Shown here one piece after another: positions 40,066-52,000 of a stretch of DNA of 64,000 bases. The notes under the pieces were generated by a model. The model had not been told where the DNA came from, ran no database searches, and saw only the letters and a program-made list of their open reading frames with translations. Where the stretch lies: contig OZ038459.1 in the NCBI GenBank assembly GCA_964036195.1, forward strand, positions 7,313,206-7,377,205. The letters are read 5' to 3'. Within the stretch, counting starts at the first letter, position 1, and every line of letters begins with the position of its first letter. The position numbers and the translations under genes were made by a program. The stretch is from Sphaerolaimus hirsutus. Lineage: Eukaryota > Nematoda > Chromadorea > Monhysterida > Sphaerolaimidae.

Positions 40066-43000
40066 CTGTAAATCTTGGCCGACCCAAACAATCCGGGCCA
40101 ACTATTCCTCGCCCTCCTCCCTAACAGAGATAGTGCGCCCTGGATCCTCCTCAGTTTCCTCCTGCGTTGGCACCGGTTCTCGACTAGCCTCCACCGTGGA
40201 AACCATTGGTATCTGGGGCAGTCCCGGACCCTGTGAAAAGCTCTGTAAAATGTTAAATCGTATGCAAAAGTGTCAAAAGTCATGTAAAATGCCTTGTAAG
40301 ATGGCAAACACGTTTGCCATTTTACAGGGCACTATGCATGACTTTCGACACTTTGCATGACATTTTACATTTTACAGGGCATTTCACAGCGTCTGGGATT
40401 GGCACCAGATTCGCCCCAGCCCCGGCCTCGTGAGATGGCCCCTTTGTCGCAACTGCTCCACTCGGTTGAGGTGTTGGTCCGACCATTACGGTGGCAAGCT
40501 CCTTGGAGCCGGCTGCCGTCTCTGCGAGGGGGTAGTTTTGCGGTAAATTTACCAACTAACCAAAAAGTATCAAAAAATTGAAAACATTTTCAAAATTTCT
40601 GAATTTTCAAAAACTTCTAGAAAAAATGGATTTTTAAGTGGATCTAGGGGTGAAATTTTTTTTGAACACTCAAAATAACACTTTAAAATGTGATATTTGC
40701 GATTTTCAAATGTTCGAATTATTTTCCATCGTTACCTGGGGTGAGTTTTTAAGGATTACCAGTATTTGAAGCATGAACCGACCCAAACTAGCAGCTTTCA
40801 CGGGTACTTTTTTACTAGGCGTCTTGGATGTCAAACCAGGGAGCACCCTGCGTCCCTGGCCCTGGCTGACCGGCTCTGAACTAAAGCGGGCGTTTTTGGT
40901 TGGCACAGACTTTTCTCCGCTGGAATGTCTGTGGGGTGCGGGTGCAGACGTGCGAACGAGGTTATACTTGGACGTATCAACGTGTATCGCTACACGAACT
41001 AGTCCATGTGTACAAGCGATGCAAATTGATCCCAATTTATACATACATCATGTATATCGTAAATATACATGATGTACCTTCTTCCAGACGGGAGGTATTT
41101 CGAGGGGGGTTTATTTTTTCACCAGCTCGAAAACACCTGGGGGTATTTCGAGGGGGGGGGGTTAATTCAAGTGGGGGGGGGGGGTATTTCGAGGAAATAC
41201 GGTAAGTAATTGGTTTATTTTTTAACTTTTTACAAATACCTGTCTGTTGTCGCAATTCGTTCGAACATGGCGCCCCAACGCGACGTGGGACGCAGCGTGT
41301 CCGAAAATGGCCGGTGCTGGAATCAATACGCAATCGATCAAAATATCATTTAGCTCAATAAAAAAAATTTAAAATAACCTGTCTGATAACTATGTCAAAT
41401 ATAGCATAACTGGCGAAGGAGCCACAAATCAAAATAGGTGCAAATGAGATAAATATGCCGAAAATCCACATTTTGCCAGGGTACTGTTCATCGACCTCGT
41501 AGTTGCCACTTATGGGGCAGATTGCTATCATGATCTCATGCATGTCGATCGAAGCGGCAATCATCATCATCTGAGAAGTTAGAAATGCGTGATATTCAAT
41601 CTTCAGGCATATTTTCGACCACAGTTGATATGTGTTTACATTTACTCGAAAATACATACATAAAGTTACATATACTTTTGAAAAAGTACCTGTACTTACC
41701 TGTACGCGTAAATACTTTTAATAATTTGAACATTAATTTACAGTACAGAGATTTTAACGACTCTGGATTCAACGCTTTTGCTATGCACATTATATGTACA
41801 TCTAACACATTCTGCGCGTGAAAGCAGATGCGAAAATAATGCTTTTCTACGTAAAAAGACAACAAAAAACATTTTGCGTCAGAACTTGTCGAGTCGAGAA
41901 TCGCAAAGCAACTTACAAACATAAAGAATGGCGTGAGGAACATCCATGAGATGCGGAAATACCAGCTGTAAGGACCGATCGCATCGGCGGTCACTCTGCC
42001 AAACTTTGACTGCGCTTCACCGAACATGTCTTTCATGTCGCCCAGGAAACGCTCCAGACCTAAAACAAAATGCATTATTACCCTACAAAGAACAGTCAAA
42101 GGACAAGTGGCAGTAAAATTGAACATCAGGGGGGATTATTCAAGCAAATACGGTATACATCATTACCAACCATAGATATAGACCACAACTAGCGGCTGCA
42201 AAGCGGCTAGCATAAAGATGCTAATACCAGCGCCAACACTATCGAACAAATTGAGCACGATGTCGCCGCCGTGCAGCAACGTGGGCATGGAGATGAGGAA
42301 CAGGCAGGCGCACAGGCACAGCACCACCAGGGGCTTGTACCTCCGCAGCGACGGGAAATCGTCCATTATGGCCGTGGTGATTGTATCGACCATGATCACC
42401 TGCGCGTGTGAGCTAAATTTACTGGCTTTGGTTTTTTTTAGGAAGGCATGCCCAAAAAGAAGTGCATGACAGGCATAAATGAGTGTGCTACACGAAACAT
42501 GTAAGCACACGAAACATTTTGTATCATTACACACGCACACGCGCCCATGAAACACTTTGTATCATTACACACGCCCATGCGCCCATGAAACACGCGGGTT
42601 TGCCCATGAAACACGCGCGCGTGGTGTCATAGCAATGTATGTGCGCGCGTCACATTTAATTTTTTTTTGTAAGTATAATCAACCGTTTTCAGCGCTCTAT
42701 TTTACCTATTTACATGTGTGCCAAATTCCGTTTGATGCCTCTGATAGTTAAATGTGCACAGTAAACATTGTTAGATGTGTTAATTGTGTTAAAATAAGCA
42801 ATTAATTCATTGGAGTGATTCAATCAACTGTAACACAGCAAATATCCAACCAAAAATGTTAACAATAGATAATCTGTATAAAAAATGTTTAGACATTGTT
42901 CAATGTTCAATGTCAAATGAGTTTGAGTCAATTATTGGAGAACACGGAAACACAGAAACACAGAAAAGTTTTTTGAGTTTTTCATTGGATTTGGGGAATT

Positions 43001-46000
43001 GAACCGTGTTTAATTGAACAAAGTAAGGAATGTTCACAAGTACATAAACAACAGATTCATATAAAGGGTCCAAATTGATAAACAAGTAACAAAATACAAT
43101 TGGCATCTGTATTATCTGTATATCCCACTGTATTTGGGTAAAAACTTGAGTTTTTATGAAAAAAACTTGGGTTTTCACCAAAAACACAGAAATAAAAACA
43201 GAGTTACTCAAGTTTTTTTGTGAAAAAAACTCAAAACAAGTATTCATTTTTGAAAAACTCAAAACACAGAAAGTGTTTTTTCTGGAGAACTTACCCATTG
43301 TTGAATAGAACATCCACAACACAATACAAATGAGCAACTCAAAAATTTGAAAACAAAATGAAGCATCTACTTCCATAAGTTGATATCAAACAATGACAGA
43401 AAAAATGAATGACTATGAAAAAATGCTGATTTTTGAGTGCAAATTTCCAAAAGCTCCAATAGTTACAATATATGACACTTGAAAAAGTTTTGATGGAATT
43501 TTTTGGAAAAATTGGAAATGTGTGAAAACAATTTCAGATGCTGTTTCTTTGCTTAATAAAATTTTTGAAATTTAGGAGTTATCAACTTTTAGAAGTGGAT
43601 GTCTCACACGCAATTCCATTACGCAAGAAAAATGAATTTATGAGATTTTTACAACTGACGTATAGGGATGGCAAGCGCTTTTTTTTTTAAAAAACGCCGC
43701 TTTTTAAAAAAAAAAGCGCTGGCAAAAATTTTAGTACTCATGCACTAGGTATTTTGCAAAAAATTGTGCGCGCAAGCACATTATTTCACATGCAAATTGC
43801 CATTGGGTGTTGTTTTCATTGGTTTTGTAGCATTTTAGTGGCATTGCTTCTATTCCTGCATGGTATCATGTAAAAATAAGTTGAGGAGATATGTCCGTGT
43901 ATATAATAATATCCAGCCAATGTGCTTCCACTTTTCTACAGTGTGAAACATCACTGTCATGTATTAACCATCTTTTGTAGCCAAATTTAAGCACTATTCC
44001 ATGCCTAACTTCACTTGCAGTCAAGAAACATTCAAAAATGGCGATATACATAATTAGTCAACATAAAATTGGATGTTTTTGGCAGAAATCAGCACTTATA
44101 ATGCCATCAGATGATTACATAGCCATTCTATGGTTATATATCATCACAAGTACTGCCACTTGTCTGATATACCTGTATATTTTGACTCAGGACCATATTT
44201 GGGAGCTTTTTAGGTAACGTCTTGACAATTTTTGAAAAAAAGCGAAAAAAGCGCGTTTTTAAAAAAAAAGTGCTTTTTTTAACAAAAAGCGGGGCCGTTA
44301 AAAAAAAGCGCTTTTTTCCATCCCTACTGACGTATGAACAGATTTACACTATGCTCACGGTAATCAATATTGGGCACATTCAAATTATCCATGCTGCTAG
44401 CCGCGCATTCACGCCTTGTCAATCAGAGTAATTATCGACACTCTACTTAACAAACTATCAGTACACAGATTGCGCACTCAAGCATTGCTAGGACACCGCG
44501 CGCGCGTGTTTCATGGGCAAACCGGCGTGTTTCATGGGCGCATGGGTGTGTGTAATGATACAAAGTGTTTCATGGGCGCGTGTGCGTGTGTAATGATATA
44601 AAATGTTTCATGCGCTTACATGTTTCATTGGATCCTCCCGGCATAAATACATTCAAGTTATAGTTTTATTAGCAAGGCTGGTGCCTTTATTCGATTTTTC
44701 GAACCTTTATTTCAACCCTAGAAAAAAACCTTATAACCTATTGATTTTTTGAAAAATTTGAAGTGTTTATGAATTTTAGTTGAAAATGCATATTTCATGT
44801 GATGATTATGTCAATTTCCCATGAATATATGCGTAGAGACACGACAAAAATATGCAGATGTATCTGCGGTAATAGCGTGGAGAGTTTCCAAGTTCCATAT
44901 TTCACCATCATTCGTTGCACCGCATGAGAGACTGAGTCACCTGGCTGTCGATGCCGAGCAGGATGAGCACCAGGAAGAAGAAGGCGCACCAGCCCGCGCC
45001 GCCCGGCCACCTGCTCAGCGCGTCGCTGTACACCGCGAACGCCAAAGACGTGCCCTGCGTGCGTGCGATAATGGTTAAATTTGGGTCCTGGTGGTATTTC
45101 GAGGGGGTCAATTTAAAGGGGGTTAATTGAACAAAACACGGCATAATCAACTTCTTCACCGGAGAAACCTTGACAAGGTATTCACAAGAAACCTTAGATC
45201 CCATTAAAGCATTCAATTCAATTCAACAGAACATCTGCAGTATTTTACGTGCATGTAGTGATGGAATGGCGCCATGGCGCTGGCGCCATTTGAGGGCGCC
45301 AAAGGGCGCCGCGCCATGGCGCCATTGGCGCTTGGCGCCCTTTTTTCTGTGGCGCCCTTGGCGCCTGGCGCCCACATTCTGAAAGGCGCCATGGCGCCCT
45401 TGGCGCTTGGCGCCCTTTTTCCGTGGCGCCCTTGGCGCCTGGCGCCCTGCTTTAAAGGGCGCCAAAAAGGCGCCAGCAGGGTTTCAAGGTGAGTGCTGTA
45501 TAAATGGAAAAAAAGATGAAAAACGCATTCATGGATGATCTGAATTCGCCAGAAAAATGGACGAAGTGGTGTGAGTGGGTATAAATCTTTTGTGCAACGG
45601 TTCATCAGATGTGTCTGACAGATCAGAAGACGAGAATGATGGAACGTTGAACTTGCAAAATCATAAATCAACAGATTCAAATCGTTGCAATTCCGTTTTT
45701 TGTCCATTTCGGGGAAACATTGATTGGAAAAGTCAATTTGAAGTGAATGGATTGTTGTCAAATGACAATATCCATTGTGTTTGAATTGTCATTTGCATTT
45801 TACTCGAATTTTTTTGTTGCTAGTGTTGTCTTTGTTCATTACACCCTGGAGAACGCAAAATAAGTAGTGAATGCATGTGCTAGGGTGCTGTAGAAACCCT
45901 TTTAGCACACGCAGGGTGTTGTATGCACTTATTTATCCTGGCGCCCTTGGCGCCTGGCGCCCTATTTTTCAAATGGCGCCATGGCGCCCTTGGCGCTTGG

Positions 46001-49000
46001 CGCCCTCTTTCCGTGGCGCCTGGCGCCCTTTTTTTGTGGCGCCCTTGGCGCTTGGCGCCCACTTTCTGAATGGCGCCATGGCGCCATTGGCGCCTGGCGC
46101 CATTTTTTCTGGCGCTTTTCCATCACTATGTGCATGGCAGCAATAATGTTTGCCAGCAGCCAGCATTCACTTCCCAACTGAATCTGAATGCTGACCACTA
46201 GAATTTGCACACTTGAGTGATGATGACATTCAGTGGCTGCTTGCCAACATGCTGCAGGTACCCCACTGCGGAAAACACTGCCAGTCCAGCGACCACCGAT
46301 GTGCCGTAATCGCTGAACACAACAATATTAGATGTAAAGAAGCGTGTTCACAGACAAAATACCGAAAAATTTATAAAGACAATAAAAGTCAGCCAACCCA
46401 AATGTAATGATGAGTGAATCCTGCCAAAGGTTATTATTGAATTGGTTGTAGCTGGCCAGGGAAGTCAAACCACCCTGGCACAAACTCAGTGAGTATACAA
46501 CCTGGAAGGCCGCGTTGTACCACACCTGTGTACAAAATAATAGGTTTTTATGTAAAAATACCTACTATGCACCTTAAATACCTACTTTAAAGTACCTTCA
46601 AAACATGTAGCTTAAAATACAAAGGGATTTTATAGACAGTAAGAGGATAAAAATGAAAATTTATTAAAGTTGATTAAATCGTCATTTGACGATGTTCTAA
46701 ATGGAAACGGATGTGAACGTGAATTCATTGAACTTTGATGCACACACTAGTTTACTAATATTTGGTTTACTGGCAGTAATATTGTATTATTATTAGTGTT
46801 CAAGGCTGATTTACGAGTTTACTAAAGTGTGTGCAGTGACAAAATGAATGCATTAACAATCTATTTTTCACAAACTACCTAAGTACAAAAATAGGCTCAT
46901 ATACCTTGGGCTTTAGAAGTGCGTCAAACTTTGGCATGAGAAACCACTCTATGCCTTCGCTCGCTCCATGCTGCGATGCACACACAATGAACAGAACAAC
47001 GATGGCGACAACGGGAACAGTCGCAGTCACGTACACCACCTTGCCTGCAGTTTAGAAAACATTCTCACAGGGTTCGGAAAACTTTTTTAACTTAGGCGGA
47101 GGGGGTTCAATTCAGCAATGCCTAACCAGTTCCACAGTGCTGGCTAGATTGCCCACAAATTTCAGTTTCCTACCCCCCCCCCCCCGAAAGTGGGGCAGTG
47201 AAATGGCAAAGCGAAAATTGTTGCGTATACTGCCTTGGTAGTGAGCCGCCGCAGACCCCCTCCCCAATTCACATGGGGTAGGAGGGGGTTAGGCTAATTT
47301 ACCCCGAAGCATCAGCTCCCTATTCCCCAAAGCTGGTGATCAGAAAGGCATCAGAAGTGAAACAAAAAATTGCCCTTTAAAATTTAATTAATTTCAATTT
47401 TAATTGATGGGTTGCGGAACCATTTCGAATGCACATGACAATATTGATTCCTTTTCGACATGCACTTTTCCTTTGCTGCATGTGCACTCGAAAATTGTCC
47501 TGCGATCTAAATTGAACCAAAATCGATTTGACACCAAAACCAGTTGACATCCATTGACATAATAAATATGATATGAATTATACATTGCCATGCTCATTAT
47601 TTGCCGTGCTCATATATTTTGCCCCCCAAATAATCGTATGAAACAATACATTGGCGGTCAATAAAATCGAAGGAATACGGTCGATTGACATGACCAACAG
47701 TAAAGGCTGTACAAACGCACAACCCGAACGATTCACAGGCGAACTGACCAATTGTCTGTACACCAAACATAGCACACAAGTACGTGAATATCCACATCAC
47801 GAGGGCTGCAGCAAATAGGTTCCAGTCAACGCCACCCAAATCGGTCCCATTTACCATGCGCATGTTGTATACCCCGTTGCTGCGAACAATGTGTTTTCAT
47901 GCACAAAACAGATAGCTGGGTTTTAGATGAGTAGCGGGTTTAGATGATCAGCGGGTTTAGATGACTAGCGGGACTATGTCAGGAACAGATCCATCCAATC
48001 CTATATCCGATATCCAATAATTTCTTTTGGTGTGGATAACTTCAGGTATATGGGTCATTCACTAAAAAAGTTCTGGTCTCACTGACAGGAAAATAAAAAT
48101 CCATTTGGAAACAAAATGGAATACTAACGCAAAAAAATCTTCGCCGGGCAATCGGAGATCTATGTATGGTACATAGTCATTGAAAAAGTCAGACGCATTC
48201 ACGAGGCAATTGTGGGTTGTGTTGGCGCAGTGCACCCAGTGCTTATCTCCACTGGTGATGTTGAAGTATCTGTTCTTATTGCCAGGAACATAATCTTCAT
48301 ACAAGTCCATCAAATCGATCACTGAGTCATTGGTCACATTATGGCACTGCCATTGGTGATTTTCTTCCACCAATGTGACTGATTCACAACTGTAGTGGTA
48401 TCTGCATCATTGCAAAATGTGATGAAAATCCATTACAATAACAAAGATCCATGCAAAAAAACAGCTTTTCAACTCACTCTTGCTTGTTCAAAAAGAATGT
48501 GCAGTAGTTGGGTGGATTGTCATGGCTGTACTGATGGCTGTCATGGCCACAAAATCCCGTACTGTCTTGATCCGTGTAGCAAACTGTAAACAGACAGGAA
48601 ATCAAAAAGATAATCCATGATGATGGGATGGGGTAAAGCTGCTACAGGATGGGTAACTCTGCTTCTCCACATTGAGGGTTACCGTATTACCTCGAAATAC
48701 CCCCAGGGGGTTTATTATTTCGCCAGCAAAATTTGAGGGGGGGGGGATAATTCGAGAGGGGGGGGGGTCTATTATTTCGCCAGAAATTTTCGGAAATTCC
48801 CCATACGCAGACGTAGAAAAATCGAACAATCACATAGATTTATATGTGTTTATAGGCATATATTTATTACTGTATAGGTATACACAAAAACCCTTCCCTA
48901 AAGTCACTTAATCATCAGTTTTAACGTGTGTTCTGCATAGTACAGATCACAAACTGCGGTATTTGTCATGTACGTTCACGTTACACTTAATTTTAGGGGG

Positions 49001-52000
49001 GGGGGGTTATTATTTCCTCAGCCGAAATTTAGGGGGGTATTTCGAGGGGGGGGCTAATTGAAGGGGGGGATAATTCGAGGTAATACGGTATTTGGAAATA
49101 CAAAAAGGGTAATTTCCCAGACTTAAAAACTTTCAATTGTTATATTTCAATGGCTAGGCATTGGTTTGTAGAAAAAACTTTCCAGCTACCGTATTTCCTC
49201 AAAATACCCCCCTCAAAAGGGCCATTAATACCCCCCTAAAAATACCCCCTATCAGGAATGATGTACATCATGTATGCAATGTACATGATGTATTTATTGC
49301 TGTAAGTCTGCATCGCAGCAGAGTTGTTAACAGTACAGTACAGAACTTTTTTTCAAAGTATACGTAAACGTAAAATATTTATGTTTTACTCACCCCTTGA
49401 GTACAGAAAACGTAAAGTATAATTTTTTTACTTTTACTCATGAGTAAACGTAAAAAAAACGTAAACGTGAGTACTTTTGAGAGATGTCGCCAAAAGTTTC
49501 GAGAAATGTCGCTGAAAATCAGTCATTTTCATAACTTTTTGCCTATTTTACGCAATTTTTGACTATATTTTTGGTTCTATACCTATTTTCGACTAGTTTC
49601 CCGTACTTTGAGCACATTTTATCCTTTTTTTCAGTTCTATGCCTTTAAAAACCTACCTAAAAGATGATCTAAAATACGTTTTTTTTTGTACTCGAGTACT
49701 TTCCAAAAGTATACGTAAAAGCGAGTACCAGAACTTTTTTTCGGAGGAAACGTAAACGTGTTTACTCTGTACTCGAGTATACGTATTTATTGAGTAAAAG
49801 TAAATACGTTTTAACAACTATGCATCGCAGCTACACATTTTACTAGTTTGTGTAGCCATGTACGTTGATATGTCAAAATAGGTATATCATAAATATTTGC
49901 ACACGTTTATTACCAGCTTTGCATAAATATATACATACCGTATTTCCTCGAAATACCCCCCGGGGGGTGATTGTTTCATAGTGGTCCCGAGAGGGGGGGG
50001 GGGTTAAACGAGGGGGGGGGTATTTCGAGGGGGGGGGTGATTGTTTCACAAGAAAATTTTTGAAAACCAAGTACGAAATAGTCGTCTGAAACGTACGCAG
50101 ACGTCGAAAAATGCAACAAAAACCGCCATTTATAAGGTTCTGTAGACTAATATTAGTATGTAGATGGTATGTACACTGTTCTAACGTGACACCGACATTG
50201 TTTTAACGTGTGTTCTGCACTACGGAGAACACAAACTGCAGTATTTGTCATGTACGTTCCCTTTACACTCAATTTGGGGGGGGGGTATTTCGAGGGGGGG
50301 GGGTGATTGTTTCATAGTGGTCCCGAGAGGGGGGGGGTCAAACGAGGGGGGGGGGTATTTCGAGGGGGGGGTATTTCGAGGAAATACGGTATATATTTTA
50401 TACATACAAAGCATATTTTTTACTATGAGTTTTATGACAATTTCTGACGAAATTATACCCCCCTCTAAATACCCCCTCGTTAAACACCCCATCAAATCTT
50501 TCACTATGAAAAAATTAATCCCCGGGGGTATGTCGAGGAAATACGGAAAAAATTGTAAAGATCTCACGTCTGGTGGCATAGTCCCCATGTAGGCAAGTCG
50601 TCCACGGCATCGGCGACTTGAACGAGTAAACAAAGAATATTGCACACCAGGCCATTATCTGTCAAGCAAAATTCGTGGGGTTCGTTTATTTTAAATCAAC
50701 TTGTTAATATCCTTCCACTTTCAAAACTGTTTCTATTAAAAAAGTGAGAGACAATTAGAGACAGATATCAACTCAGTAGTCTTGTGGATTTTAACTTCAG
50801 AAGGATCTATCGTCTCGGATGTTATACTCCGCGGACCGCGCGCTATACATTTTTCTGAACAATCCATCATGACGTCATCGTTGATAAAATCAAAATTGTT
50901 AAAAAACACGGGTTGCTTCTGCGCGACTCCGACTTTTTACTTTTGCAAAACATTTCTATTTGTGCAAGTGCGTGCATAAGTATCACGTTGTTGTGTAAGA
51001 CATAAGTATGTGCACATACATGCCTTATGGTCACACAAACTATAATAACTATAAGCTTTAATATCTACCTGTCTAATACATCTCAAATGTTCTTAAAACT
51101 GGTGAAACCCACCTTTTACTTTTTATTAGCAATCATATGTATTAATTTATATTTCCAGCAATTACGTATCATTTTTATTTGTAAACACCTTCCCGGTCAC
51201 GTCCGGCAGCCATTTTACGATTTTACTTCTTATATCCTATCCCCAGTTCTACGGCGTCCATGAGGCTGAAACTTGGGGGAGATATTGGCGCAACCCCCCT
51301 CTACTTCGCATGCATTGGGGGGGTCGCCGCGACCCCCCCCCCAATTCATGCGAAGTAGAGGGGGGTTGCGCCGATATCTCCCCCAAGTTTCAGCCTCGGG
51401 GGCGCCCTAGAACTGGGGTTAGGATATAAGAAGTAAAATCAAAAAATGGCTGCCGGACGTGACCGGGAAGGTGTTTACTTTTATTAACAAAGGAATATAT
51501 TTTTGCAAAGTGAGTCATAGTTCAAGGAACGCTAACCGTGTTGTAATACATGCATAGTAGCGCACATGTAGCCAGCATCCCCCAGCCTGCAAAAAGTGAA
51601 AAAGATCCTTGTGCTTGAATGTGCTAAATTCGGTGTAGATGCCACCACCAGATGCAGATTGTGGAGCATCAGAATTATACCCAGAGCATACTGCAGACCG
51701 CACGCTATGCAGTTTTCTAGACGAAGCACTCCATCACGTCATCATTAATAGAATAAAAATGGTTTCACTTCTAAAAGTTGATAAGTCCAAAATTTTGAAA
51801 ATTGAGTTACAGATAAGCACGCAGAATTGGTCCCAAACATGACAATTTGAAATTTTCAAAGTGGCAAAACATATTCAATTTTTTTTCTTGAGAGAATTTC
51901 TGAGATAATAGGTATTCAATTGTATTTTTTTCAAAATGGGCTATTTTTCAATGCTAAATGCTAAGCACTCTACCTAAGCTGCTACCAGCACCTTCACTAC

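Larger units (their letters stand above)
37240..42430. repeat. Segmental duplication, copy 1 (SLC6 3' half and flank)
   Basis: It matches, in the same orientation, 58165 to the right edge. It includes SLC6 exons 14-20 with their introns and about 2.9 kb of 3' flank. The copies differ by substitutions and by several transposon insertions. The 5' limit cannot be set because copy 2 leaves the window. Confidence 0.9.

Noticed and set aside
40213..40405. CRISPR-like spaced repeats of CCCTGTAAAATG
   Set aside because: The repeats are inverted and irregularly spaced, in a eukaryotic intron; MITE structure explains them.
45213..45761. 182-codon minus-strand open frame, and the opposite-strand frame at 45274-45492
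   Set aside because: Most of it translates GGCGCC/GCGCCA arrays of the hAT MITE (A-P-S-A-K and W-R-L-A-P repeats); it is not a protein gene.
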